Shown here: positions 1 through 8,900 of the stretch, piece after piece
Position numbering within the stretch: position 1 is the stretch's first letter
Layout of the letters: each line of letters opens with the position of its first letter
NCBI RefSeq assembly: GCF_000721605.1
Contig: NZ_JOIZ01000001.1
Location: 310,001 to 374,000, forward strand
Length of the DNA: 64,000 bases
Direction of reading: 5' to 3'
Origin: Streptomyces sp. NRRL S-37
GTDB taxonomy: Bacteria; Actinomycetota; Actinomycetes; Streptomycetales; Streptomycetaceae
The notes under the pieces: model-generated
The model's input: the letters and a program-made list of their open reading frames with translations, nothing else
Database searches by the model: none
What the model was told of the DNA's origin: nothing
Position numbers and translations under genes: made by a program

Positions 1-891
1 GGGCAGGGCGTCGCCGGCCAGGGCCTCGTCGAGGTCGTCGGTGCCGCGCAGTCCGGCGAGGGTGGAGGTGCGGGTCTGGTGCAGGAAGCGGGGTTCGGCG
101 AAGGCGGCGAGCGCCTCGCGGACCTCGGAGAGGTGGGGCTGTTCGGCGTGCAGGGCGGCGGAGAGCTGGGACTTGACCACGGGCACGCCGGCCCGGGTGA
201 GGTCGTCCAGGGCGGTGTGCGGGTCTTCGAAGGAGGTGGCGAGGTGACAGGTGTCGACACAGATGCCGACGCGGTCGTGGGCGATCGCGGTGAGCGGGGC
301 GATGGCGTCCCGAGTGGTCTCGACGACGCAGCCGGGTTCCGGTTCCAGGGCGACGCGGATGGAGCGTCCGGTCAGTTCCTGGAGGGCGTCGAGGCGTTCG
401 GCGAGGGTGCGCAGGGCGGTGCGGGCCGTCTGCGCGCGCTGCTCGTCGTAGGCGGTGCGCCAGGCCAGCGGCAGGGTGGAGATGCTGCCGTCGGTGACGT
501 CGTCGGGGAGGAGTCCGGCGAGGACGCGGGCCAGGGAGGTGGTGTGCTCCAGCCGCTCGGGGTCGGCCCAGTCCGGCTTGTAGACGCGGTACTTGACCTC
601 CTCGGCGCCGAAGCCCTCGTAGGGGAAGCCGTTGAGGGTGACGACCTCCAGGCCGCGCCGGTCGAGTTCGCAGCGCAGTCCGCGCAGGGCGGCGGGGTCG
701 GTGACGAGGGCGTGGGCGGCGTCCCTGGCGAGCCACAGGCCGATGCCGAGCCTGTCCCGGCCGAGGCGGCGGCGGACGGGTTCGCAGTGGTCGCGGAGCT
801 GGGCGAGGACTCCGTCCAGGGTTTCGGCGGGGTGCACGTTGGTGCAGTAGGCGAGGTGGACGGTGGAGCCGTCGGGGTGGCGGAAGCGCAT
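1..891 (-). CDS. eboE: EboE-like TIM-barrel protein (3' end outside window)
   Basis: Starts at ATG 891 and runs off the left edge, so only the first 297 codons are seen. The visible part reads like a xylose-isomerase-type TIM barrel: strand-like segments such as VEVVTLNGFPY, IRIALEPEPG, VGICVDTCHL and VPVVKSQLS alternate with helices, and the Glu/Asp/His residues in EPEPG and DTCHL suit metal binding. This matches the EboE 'metabolite traffic' family. It begins 3 bp after the stop of the TatD gene, so it is co-transcribed with and probably coupled to the upstream ebo genes. Its true substrate is unknown in the family. The EboE assignment rests on sequence character plus the EboA/TatD/UbiA context; a generic sugar isomerase is the alternative. 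Confidence 0.8.
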   Translation of the reverse strand, partial: MRFRHPDGSTVHLAYCTNVHPAETLDGVLAQLRDHCEPVRRRLGRDRLGIGLWLARDAAHALVTDPAALRGLRCELDRRGLEVVTLNGFPYEGFGAEEVKYRVYKPDWADPERLEHTTSLARVLAGLLPDDVTDGSISTLPLAWRTAYDEQRAQTARTALRTLAERLDALQELTGRSIRVALEPEPGCVVETTRDAIAPLTAIAHDRVGICVDTCHLATSFEDPHTALDDLTRAGVPVVKSQLSAALHAEQPHLSEVREALAAFAEPRFLHQTRTSTLAGLRGTDDLDEALAGDALP

Positions 892-894
892 GGC

Positions 895-1785
895 TCACGC
901 CTCCGTGGCGGGGGCGCCGGCCGGCTGTGGCTCGTCTCTCGGGGCGCCGCGCAGGATGGAGTTGCCCTCGTGGGTGGCGCCGGGGGCGTCGACGTCGAGG
1001 TTCAGGCGGCCGCTGAGGCCGTAGAAGGCGACGGGGTTGCGCCACAGCACCCGGTCGACGTCGTCCTCGGTGAAACCCTCGGCGAGCATCAGGTCGGCGA
1101 CCTTGCGGGTCTTGAGAGGGTCGCTCCTGCCCCAGTCGGCGGCGGAGTTCACCAGGACCTGCTCGGGGCCGTAGGCGCGCAGGATGGCGACCATTCGTTC
1201 CTCGTCCATCTTGGTGTCGGGATAGACGGAGAAGCCGAGCCAGGCGCCGCTGTCCTTGGCCTCCTTGACGGTGGTCTCGTTGAGGTGGTCGACCAGGACG
1301 CGGTCGACGGGCAGGGCGGACTCGCGGACGACGTCCAGGGTGCGGCGCAGCCCGGCGAGCTTGTCGCGGTGCGGGGTGTGCACCAGCGCGGGCAGGCCGT
1401 GGTCGGCGGCGAGCTGGAGCTGGGCGGCGAGGGCGGTGTCCTCGGCGGGGGTCATGGAGTCGTAGCCGATCTCGCCGACGGCCACCACGTTGTCCTTGAC
1501 GAGATACCGGGGCAGCGCGTCGAGGACGGGCGTGCAGCGCGGGTCGTTGGCCTCCTTGGGGTTGAGGGCGAGCGTGCAGTGGTGGGCGATGCCGTACTGG
1601 GCGGCGCGGAAGGGCTCCCAGCCGAGGAGGGCGTCGAAGTAGTCGAGGAAGGAGGCCGGGGAGGTGCGGGGCTGGCCGAGCCAGAAGGAGGGCTCGACGA
1701 CGGCGCGGACGCCCGCGGCGTACATGGCCTCGTAGTCGTCGGTGGTGCGCGACGTCATGTGGATGTGGGGGTCGAAGATACGCAT
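895..1785 (-). CDS. eboB: TatD-family metal-dependent hydrolase (EboB position)
   Basis: 296 residues from ATG 1785. The N-terminal motif FDPHIHMTSRTTDDYEAM (HxH metal site), AHHCTLALNPKEA, VAVGEIGYDSMT, LVHTPHRDK and VLVDHLNE place conserved His/Glu/Asp residues in amidohydrolase order, as in TatD DNase-like enzymes. The ebo-linked members are not known to act on DNA, and the substrate is unknown. The ATG overlaps the stop of eboA by one base (catca on the plus strand), so translation is coupled. A longer in-frame extension to 2313 exists but reads as Arg/Pro-rich shadow sequence inside eboA, so ATG 1785 is preferred. Role inferred: hydrolysis or processing of a small metabolite in the ebo pathway. 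Confidence 0.87.
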   Translation of the reverse strand: MRIFDPHIHMTSRTTDDYEAMYAAGVRAVVEPSFWLGQPRTSPASFLDYFDALLGWEPFRAAQYGIAHHCTLALNPKEANDPRCTPVLDALPRYLVKDNVVAVGEIGYDSMTPAEDTALAAQLQLAADHGLPALVHTPHRDKLAGLRRTLDVVRESALPVDRVLVDHLNETTVKEAKDSGAWLGFSVYPDTKMDEERMVAILRAYGPEQVLVNSAADWGRSDPLKTRKVADLMLAEGFTEDDVDRVLWRNPVAFYGLSGRLNLDVDAPGATHEGNSILRGAPRDEPQPAGAPATEA

Positions 1786-2525
1786 CAGGACTCCTTGCCG
1801 TGGGGGTCGTCCGTGCCGTGCGGCGGGGTGGCGGGGGCGGACTCGGTCAGGGCCAGGACGCGGTGCAGGTCCTCGGGGACGGTGCGGCCGGCGGCGGTGC
1901 GTTCCGCGGCGTAGTCGCCGAGCATGCGGGCGAGTTCGCCGTCGCCCCGGGCGCGCCGGTCCAGGTCCGCCACGTGGTCCAGGCCGACACCGGTGAACAG
2001 GCACTTCAGGACCGCGTGCCGCCAGGCGTGGGCGTCGAGGTGCCGGGCGGCGTAGGGGCCGAGGGCGGCGGCGACGAGCCGGGTGTCGTTGGTGCGCAGG
2101 GCGTCCTCGACGAGCGGGAGGGCGGCGGGGCCGTCGGGCACGAGGTGCGGCAGGGCGTGCAGGACGGCGCGGCGTTCGTCGGCGGTGCCCTGGAAGTAGA
2201 CCCGGGTCAGGGCGTCGGTGTCGGCGTGGGCCGCGTGCAGGATGAGGACGCGGGCGGCGTCGGCGTGGGCGGGACCGCAGCGGCGGCCGGCCTCGGCCAG
2301 GCGCAGCTCCCACACGGAGATGGGCCCGTGGGTGCCGGGGTGGGCGGCGGCCTCGTCCAGGGCCTGGTCGAGCCAGGCGCGGGCGGCTCCGCCCAGCCGG
2401 CCGGCGAGGTGGCGGCGCAGTTCGGCGGGCGGGGTGAGGGCGGGGGTGGTGCCGTCACCGGGGGTCGCCGGTCCGCCGGTGGTGTCTGCCTCCGGGGTGG
2501 CCGGCGTGACATGGGGGCGGGTCAT
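1785..2525 (-). CDS. eboA: EboA domain protein
   Basis: 246 residues from ATG 2525. Mostly alpha-helical repeats rich in Ala, Leu and Asp. The conserved-looking core WRHAVLKCLFTGVGLDHVADLDRRA near the C-terminal third fits the EboA family. There is no signal peptide or membrane segment, so it is cytosolic. The first 35 residues are a low-complexity Thr/Pro/Gly leader. EboA is the signature protein of ebo operons found in bacteria and eustigmatophyte algal plastids; in cyanobacteria ebo genes have been linked to export of a scytonemin precursor, but the biochemical role of EboA is unknown. Its ATG overlaps the upstream gene's TGA by 4 bp and its stop overlaps the TatD start. Confidence 0.85.
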   Translation of the reverse strand: MTRPHVTPATPEADTTGGPATPGDGTTPALTPPAELRRHLAGRLGGAARAWLDQALDEAAAHPGTHGPISVWELRLAEAGRRCGPAHADAARVLILHAAHADTDALTRVYFQGTADERRAVLHALPHLVPDGPAALPLVEDALRTNDTRLVAAALGPYAARHLDAHAWRHAVLKCLFTGVGLDHVADLDRRARGDGELARMLGDYAAERTAAGRTVPEDLHRVLALTESAPATPPHGTDDPHGKES

Positions 2526-3562
2526 GGGGTTCTGCTCCCTTCGGGGGTGGCGGAGGGATCGCCGTGCGGCGGGACGGGGACGGAAGGCGCGGCGTGACGG
2601 AGGAACGGGAGGGAGCGGGCGGCGAAGTGCGGGCCGGCGTGGGAGTGGCGGGGCAGTTCGACGACCGTCAGGCCCTGGTAGCCGGTGGCGGCGAGGGCCT
2701 CGAGGACGGGCGGGAAGTCGATCTCGCCGTCACCGAAGGGGAGGTGCTCGTGGACGCCCCGGCGCATGTCCTCGATCTGGACGTGGCGCAGCCAGGGGGC
2801 GGCCTCGCGGACGCAGTCGGCGGGCGGGAGGGGTTCGAGGCACTGGCAGTGGCCGAGGTCCAGGGTGAGGCCGAGGGGCTCGGGATCGCCGAGCGTGCGG
2901 CGCAGGTGGTGGAAGTCGGCGAGGGTGGCGAGGAGGTGGCCGGGTTCGGGTTCGACGGCGAGCGGGACGCCGGCGCCGGCGGCGGCGTCCAGGACGGGGG
3001 CGAGGGTCTCGGCGAGGCGTTTCCAGGCGGTGTCCTCGTCGGTGCCGTCGGGGACGATGCCGCTGAAGCAGTGCACGGCGTGCGCGCCGAGATCGGCGGC
3101 GACGCGGACGGCGCGCAGGAGGAGGTCGACGCGGCGGGCGCGGTCGTCCGGGTCGGGGTCCAGCAGCGAGGGGCCGTGTTTGCGGCGGGGGTCGAGCACA
3201 TAGCGGGCGCCGGTCTCCACGGTCACGCCGAGCCCGAGCGCGTCGAGGCGGTGCGCGACCTTACGGGTGCGGGCGGCGAGGTCCGGGGTGAGCGGATCGA
3301 GGTGCATGTGGTCGAGGGTCAGGCCCACGCCGTCGTAGCCGAGGTCGGCGAGGAGGGCGAGGGCGTCGTCGAGGCGGAGGTCGGTGAGGCCGTTGGTGCC
3401 GTAGCCGAAGCGGAGGGGAGTGCGGGCGTGCCCGCTCATGTCACGGGCCGGGCCCGCGCCCGCGCCCCGGCTCGCCTCCGAGGCCGGGGGCGGAGCCGGG
3501 GCCGGGGCACGACGGTCCCCGGTGGCGTCCTGGGGCGCGCCCTGGTTCGGGTTCGGGCTCAC
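2522..3562 (-). CDS. Sugar phosphate isomerase/epimerase-type TIM barrel
   Basis: 346 residues if the GTG at 3562 is used; that GTG overlaps the stop of the prenyltransferase gene (GTGA), which is why it is chosen. An internal ATG at 3439 would remove about 41 low-complexity residues and is the alternative. The core (LRFGYGTNGLTDLRLDDALALLADLGYDGVGL, then VEPEPGH, LTLDLGHCQ, RHVQIEDMRRGVHEH, and VVELPRHSH) is the AP-endonuclease-2/xylose-isomerase-like fold with Glu/Asp/His metal ligands. It is the second barrel protein of this operon besides EboE. Likely an isomerase or epimerase on the sugar/cyclitol product made by the upstream inositol phosphate synthase; the substrate is inferred, not shown. 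Confidence 0.82.
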   Translation of the reverse strand: MSPNPNQGAPQDATGDRRAPAPAPPPASEASRGAGAGPARDMSGHARTPLRFGYGTNGLTDLRLDDALALLADLGYDGVGLTLDHMHLDPLTPDLAARTRKVAHRLDALGLGVTVETGARYVLDPRRKHGPSLLDPDPDDRARRVDLLLRAVRVAADLGAHAVHCFSGIVPDGTDEDTAWKRLAETLAPVLDAAAGAGVPLAVEPEPGHLLATLADFHHLRRTLGDPEPLGLTLDLGHCQCLEPLPPADCVREAAPWLRHVQIEDMRRGVHEHLPFGDGEIDFPPVLEALAATGYQGLTVVELPRHSHAGPHFAARSLPFLRHAAPSVPVPPHGDPSATPEGSRTP

Positions 3563-4644
3563 GTGATGCTCACCTTCCTCATGCCGGCCCTCCTCGCGAA
3601 CATCCGGCCGGCCGGGGCCAGGGCCGCGACCAGGAGGGAGGTGGCGGTCGCGCCGGAGCGGGCGGCGAGGGCGGCCTGGAGCGGGATGGTCGCGCGGATG
3701 CCGCCGCCGACCGCCCGTTGGGTGAGCGGGGGTGACGGGTTGAGCGCGGCGTGGACGTAGGGGCGGGCGGCCGTGGCGGCGTAGGCGGCGCCCAGGGCTG
3801 TGGCGAGGGCGCCGGCGGTCCCGGGCGGGCGCGCGGCGGGGCTGGAGCCCGGCAGGCCGGGGGCGGCTGCTGCCCGCCGGCCTGCCGGGAGTCGGGTGCG
3901 GCGGTGGGTGACCAGCCGGGTCAGTACCCCCGTCGTCGCGAGGGCCGCCAGCGGGGCCAGGGCCGAGCCGCCGGTGGTCTCCCGGCGGGAGACGGCCGTG
4001 ACCGCGAGGGTGTGGCTGCCGAGCAGCGCGGCGGAGGGCAGGGCGGCGCGGGTGCCGCCGCCGGTGGCCGCGGCGCCCAGGAGCAGGTCGAGTCCGCGGG
4101 CGGCGGCCATGGCCACGGGGCCCGCGGGTGTGTGCTTCAGGGCGAGGTCGTAGGCCCAGACGGTCGCCGCCAGGGGCGCGGCCACCGCGAGGGCGGGGCG
4201 TCCCGCGCCGGTGGCGAGCGCGAGTCCGGCGCCGGTGAGGGCACCGGCGGCGGTGAGGGCGGCGGCCGGGCGGATGCGGCCGGACGGCAGGGGGCGGTGC
4301 GGGCGCTCCACGGCGTCCTCGGCGCGGTCCGCCCAGTCGTTCAGGGCCATGCCGGCCTCGTACAGGCACAGGGAGGATCCGATGGCGAGCAGGGTGCGGG
4401 GCCCGGGGCGCACACCGGCCGCCGCGGCGCCGGCCAGGGCGTCACCGGGGACGGTGAACAGCGCGGGCAGGCGCAGCAGTTCCGCCCACGCGGCCGCGCG
4501 GCCGCCCCGTGCGTGGGCCGTCGGGGTGCCGTGCGGGTCCGATGTGGCTGATCGCGCAGTTCCCCGCGCCCCTGGGGAGTCGACCTGCACCGGGCCGCCT
4601 CCCGCAGGTTCGCTCCGTGCGGGGCCGTCGTGGGTGTCGGTCAT
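3559..4644 (-). CDS. eboC: UbiA-type prenyltransferase (EboC / SCO3242 family)
   Basis: 361 residues from ATG 4644, which overlaps the upstream TGA (ATGA). After a 45-residue hydrophilic leader there are about eight hydrophobic helices. The polyprenyl-diphosphate/Mg site is recognisable as ALNDWADRAEDAVERPHRPLPSGRI (NDxxDxxxD form), with a weaker second site around YDLALKHTPAGP. It would transfer a prenyl group to a small acceptor at the membrane. An Ala/Gly/Pro-rich cytoplasmic loop (about residues 250-280) is unusually long. The leader (residues about 22-41) appears to be encoded by a common Streptomyces intergenic repeat read in frame (separate entry). Family naming follows my memory of the NCBI 'SCO3242 family prenyltransferase'. 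Confidence 0.85.
   Translation of the reverse strand: MTDTHDGPARSEPAGGGPVQVDSPGARGTARSATSDPHGTPTAHARGGRAAAWAELLRLPALFTVPGDALAGAAAAGVRPGPRTLLAIGSSLCLYEAGMALNDWADRAEDAVERPHRPLPSGRIRPAAALTAAGALTGAGLALATGAGRPALAVAAPLAATVWAYDLALKHTPAGPVAMAAARGLDLLLGAAATGGGTRAALPSAALLGSHTLAVTAVSRRETTGGSALAPLAALATTGVLTRLVTHRRTRLPAGRRAAAAPGLPGSSPAARPPGTAGALATALGAAYAATAARPYVHAALNPSPPLTQRAVGGGIRATIPLQAALAARSGATATSLLVAALAPAGRMFARRAGMRKVSIT
4524..4580 (-). repeat. Streptomyces intergenic repeat embedded in eboC
   Basis: The plus-strand stretch contains GTGGCTGATCGCGCAGTTC followed by CCCGCGCCCCT. From memory this is the core of a very common intergenic repeat in Streptomyces chromosomes (TGGCTGGTCGCGCAGTTCC type). Here it lies inside the coding frame of the prenyltransferase N-terminus and encodes roughly DSPGARGTARSATSDPHGTP. 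Identification as a repeat family is from memory; only this one copy of this class was noticed in the window. Confidence 0.55.
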
Positions 4645-5804
4645 CGGTGGGCCTCGGGGGCGGGGGCGGTGTCGCGCAGGCGGGCGGTGAAGTGCACGAG
4701 GTCCCTGTACTGCTCGGCCAGGGAGGACGGGCCGTCGCCGACCGGGTCCTTGAAGTAGAAGCCCAACTCGCTCAGCGGGCCGGTCAGGCCCTTCTGCCGG
4801 GCGCGGACGGTCAGTCGGGCCAGGTCGAGGACGAGGGGGGCGGCGAGGGAGGAGTCGCAGCCCTGCCAGGTGGTCTGGAGGATCATGCGGGCGCCGAGGA
4901 AGCCGTCGAAGGCGATGTGGTCCCAGGCGGTCTTCCAGTCGCCGAGGGCCGGTACGTCGTCGATGTGGACCTCGCCCTCGGGGACGGTGCCGAGGGTGTC
5001 GGCGAGGACGCGTTCCTTGCCGGCGTTCTTCGCGGCGGCGGCAGCGGGGTCGGCGAGGGCGGCGCCGTCGCCGCCGCCGAGCAGGTTGGTGCCGGACCAG
5101 GCGCGCACGGCGAGGGCGCGCTGGAGGAACATCGGGCCGAGCACGGAGCGCAGCAGGGTCTGCCCGGTCTTGCCGTCGCGGCCCGCGTACGGCAGGCCGG
5201 AGGAGGCGGCGAGTTCGGCGAGCGCCGGGTGGTGCAGTCCCGTGGAGGGGGTGAAGTTGACGTAGGGGCAGCCGGCGCGCAGGGCAGCCGCCGCGTAGAG
5301 GGAGCTGGGCGGCAGAGTGCCGTCGGTGGGGGCCGGTTCGGTGGAGGCGACGTTGATGACGACGGCGCCCGCGAGGTCCTGGCGGCGCACGAAGTCGCGG
5401 ATGTCGGACGCGAAGACGTCGATCCACTCGTCCTGGGTGCGGCCGGTGTCGCCGGGCGGGGGGCCGCCGGGCTTGATCTCCCGGTCGGCGGCGACGAGTT
5501 CGGCGTGCACGGCGGACGGCAGGCCGTGCGGCAGGACACCGCCGTCGGCGAGGTGCTCGGCGCGCTTGGGCAGCGGGCAGTCGACGGTGTCGTGACCGCC
5601 GAAGACGAGGGACGACAGCGAGGGCAGACCGCAGGTGGTGAAGGGGGCGGTCTCGGTGACCATGCCGGTCGGCGGGTGAAGACCCGCGGCGACGGCGGCG
5701 CAGCCCGCGATCGCGGTCGTGGCGACGGAGCCGCGTGCGCCGATCAGCCAGACGCCGAAGCGGGGGGCCGGGGAGGGGGTGGGGAGGGACGGTTCGGCGG
5801 ACAT
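4641..5804 (-). CDS. Inositol-3-phosphate synthase-like enzyme
   Basis: 387 residues from ATG 5804, preceded by a strong ribosome site (AAGGAGG, 7 nt spacing). The N-terminal Rossmann motif FGVWLIGARGSVATT, the central NVASTEP and VNFTPSTGLHHPAL, the GRDGKTGQTLLRSVL segment (catalytic Lys region) and SGTNLLGGGDGAAL identify the myo-inositol-1-phosphate synthase fold, which cyclises glucose-6-phosphate with NAD. It is first in the ebo-like operon and overlaps eboC by 4 bp. Because Streptomyces normally have a separate housekeeping MIPS for mycothiol and phosphatidylinositol, this copy is probably a pathway-specific paralogue supplying a cyclitol or related sugar phosphate to the ebo pathway (inference). 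The substrate may differ from glucose-6-phosphate. Confidence 0.87.
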   Translation of the reverse strand: MSAEPSLPTPSPAPRFGVWLIGARGSVATTAIAGCAAVAAGLHPPTGMVTETAPFTTCGLPSLSSLVFGGHDTVDCPLPKRAEHLADGGVLPHGLPSAVHAELVAADREIKPGGPPPGDTGRTQDEWIDVFASDIRDFVRRQDLAGAVVINVASTEPAPTDGTLPPSSLYAAAALRAGCPYVNFTPSTGLHHPALAELAASSGLPYAGRDGKTGQTLLRSVLGPMFLQRALAVRAWSGTNLLGGGDGAALADPAAAAAKNAGKERVLADTLGTVPEGEVHIDDVPALGDWKTAWDHIAFDGFLGARMILQTTWQGCDSSLAAPLVLDLARLTVRARQKGLTGPLSELGFYFKDPVGDGPSSLAEQYRDLVHFTARLRDTAPAPEAHR

Positions 5805-5930
5805 GGGCAGCCTCCTTGTCGTACGCGAACCTGGTGCGAGTGCCGGTGGGGGGATGTGCGGGGTGCCGGGCGCGGGCCCGGCGGGACGGCGGGGGGGGGG
5901 CCGGCGTCCTCCGCCCGCCGCCGTTCCGGT

Positions 5931-5949
5931 CGCCCCCTCGTCAGGGGCG
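5931..5949. terminator. Weak hairpin between secreted multidomain gene and ebo-like operon
   Basis: Arms CGCCCC (5931-5936) and GGGGCG (5944-5949) with a 7-nt loop lie just past the TAG stop (5957-5959) of the upstream minus-strand gene. Upstream, 5891-5900 is a run of ten G. The 152-bp gap 5805-5956 otherwise holds the MIPS ribosome site and presumably the ebo operon promoter, for which I see no clear -35/-10. Confidence 0.35.
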
Positions 5950-5956
5950 GAGCGCC

Positions 5957-8900
5957 CTAGGAGGGCAGTTCCTTCAGCTGGATGTTCCGGAAGGAGACCT
6001 GGTCGTCGGCGCCGTGGTTCTGCAGGCCGATGTAGCCGTCGGTCAGGCTCCGCTCGGGGTCCTTGTTGGTGAAGTCGTTGATCTTGACTCCGTTGAGGAA
6101 CACCTGGAGGCGTTCGCCCTGGACCTTGATCTCGTAGGAGTTCCACTGGCCGGGCGGCCGCAGGACCTGGTCACGGGCCTTGATGTCGGCCGACTTGAAC
6201 GAGTAGATCGCACCGGTGGTGCGGTCCACGGCGTCCGTGGCGTCGATCTGGATCTCGTAGCCCTTGTCCACCGCGGACCAGGGATCATCGGAGGCGGGGA
6301 AGCCCACGAAGATCCCGGAGTTGTCGTCGCCCTGCATCTTCCAGTCGAGCTTCAGGGAGTACGACTTCAGCTCCTTGGCCTGGTACCAGAGCAGGCCCAT
6401 GCCGCCCTCGGTCTCCAGCGTGCCGTCCTTGACGTTGAACTTGCCGGGGCCGGCCTGCTTCCAGCCGTCCAGGGTCTGGCCGTTGAAGATCTCGCGGTAG
6501 CCCTTGTCCGGCTTGCAGTCCGCCTTCACCTGGCCGGTGGCGTACTGCATGCCGCCGAGCAGGTGGGTGCGGAAGGCCGCGTCGGCGTACGACTCCTTGG
6601 TGTGGCCGCCGCCGGTGTAGAAGGAGCGGCCGCCGCCGTAGCTCTGGCACCAGGCGATCGGGTGGTCGCCCTTCATGCTGCCGCCGGAGTAGGTGGTCTC
6701 GTCGAGGGTGGCGAGGACCTTGGCCTGCTCACGCGGGTTGGTGCGGTAGTTGTACCACTCGTCGGTGCGCTCCCAGGCGTCCTCCAGGTGCGCGGTGGAC
6801 GGGTGGTCGTGGTCGTGGACGCGCACGGTGGCCTTCTGGATGGCCGGGTGCGAGTCGAAGTAGGCGCCGACGAGGCCGCCGTAGAACTCCCAGTCGTACT
6901 CGGTGTCGGCGGCGGCGTGGATGCCCATGTAGCCGCCGCCGTTCTTGACGTAGTTCTCGAACGCCGTCTGCTGCTCGGCGTTCAGGACGTCACCGGTGGT
7001 GGACAGGAAGGCGACCGCGTCGTACTTGGCGAGGTTGGCGGTGGTGAACTGCCGGGCCTCCTCGGTCGCGGTGACCGAGATGCCGGCCGGGGCGCCGAGC
7101 TCCTTGAGGGCGGCGACGCCCTCGGGGATGGAGTCGTGGCGGAAGCCCGCGGTCTTGGAGAAGACCAGGACCTTCTTGCCCTTCTTGAACGGCTCCTTGG
7201 AGAACTCGAAGTCGTCCACGTCGTACAGCGCGCCCTCGCCGCCCCGGAAGACCAGATAGATCTCCGTGGTCTTCTTCGGCAGGGACCGCAGCGGCACGTC
7301 GACGTCCTGGAACGTCTCCCAGCCGCCGGTCGGCGGGATGTACGCCGAGCCGTGCAGCTTGCCGGTGGGCGAGCCGGTGCGCAGCTCGATGAAGCCGCCG
7401 GAGCCGCCGGAGGAGGCCCGTACGGTCATCTTCTTCTGGCCCTTGAACAGGTAGGGGCTGAAGGAGATCCAGTCGCCGTCGTCGATGTCGCCGACGGTCT
7501 TGCCGCCGTTGGCGCCGGTCTTGTCGATCACCGACACGCCCTGCTGGGCGCCGAAGTGCTCGGCCTGGCGGTGCAGCGGCTGGATCACGGCGCGGGCGGT
7601 GCCGGTCAGCGCCTCCTGGCCGTTCGCCCCGCCGTCGGTGTAACTGGCGCCGACGACACCGTAGATGTTGGCGTTGGGGTCGTGACCGCCGTCGCCGGCA
7701 GGCGGCTTCAGGGTGCCCTCACAGCCCATCTCGCTGGTGAGCTCGTGGGCGTGCGAGTCGTGGCCGAGGCTGTAGGCGACCTTGACCTTGGAGCAGTCGA
7801 TCGTCTCCTCGGGGTCGGTGACGGTCACCTTGAAGGGGACGGGCTCGCCGAAGGCGGCGAGGCTGCCGTTGCCCGGCAGGGTGATCTTCACCGTGGGCTC
7901 GGTGTTGCCGACGACGATCCGGGTGCTGGCGCTGCCGGTGTTGCCCTCGGGGTCCTTCGCGGTGAAGGTCGCGGTGTAGGTGCCGATCTTCTTGTACTTG
8001 TGGGTGGGGGTGAGTCCCTCGCCCTTGGTGCCGTCGCCGAAGTCCCAGCTGTAGGTGAGGTCCGGGGAGTCGGCGTCGTTGGCGGTGCCGGTGAACTCGA
8101 CCTTCAGGCCGGCGGCGCCGGAGGTCCGGTTCGCGCTGACCCCGGCGATCGGGGAGAAGCCGTCCTCGGCGTTCTCGATCCGGTACAGCGCGGAGTTCTC
8201 GTCGCCCTGGAACCAGGAGACGCCGTAGTCGAGGACGTAGAGCGCGCCGTCGGGGCCGAACTCCATGTCCATGATCTGGGTGCCGGTCCACGGGAAGTCG
8301 TTGATCTTCGCGACCGTGCCGTCCTCGTTCTGCTCGATCCGCTTGATCCAGCGGCGGCCGAACTCGCCGGCGAAGAAGTCGCCGTCGTACGCCTCGGGGA
8401 ACTTCACCGAGGAGTCGAGCTCGGGGTCGTAGCGGTAGACCGGGCCGCCCATCGGGGACTCGGAGCCGGTGCCGAACTCGGGTACGGAGGCGCCGTCGTA
8501 CGGGATCCAGGCGGCCTGCGCGGGCGGCAGGTCCTCGAGGCCGGTGTTGTGCGGCGAGGTGTTCTTCGGGGCGGCGCAGTCGAACTTCGGCCCGGAGGTG
8601 CCGGTGGCGAAGTCGTAGTCGTTGTAGGCGTCGTTGTCGCCGGTGCAGAACGGCCAGCCGAAGTTGCCGGCCTTGGTCACCTTGGCGAACTCGACCTGCC
8701 CGGCCGGGCCGCGGTTCGGGTCGGCGGCGCCGGCGTCGGGGCCGTAGTCACCCACGTAGACGGTGCCGGTCGGCTTGTCGATGTTGATCCGGAACGGGTT
8801 GCGGAAGCCCATCGCGTAGATCTCGGGGCGGGTCTTCTCGGTGCCCGGGGGGAAGAGGTTGCCTTCCGGGATGGTGTACGAGCCGTCCTCGGCGACCTTG

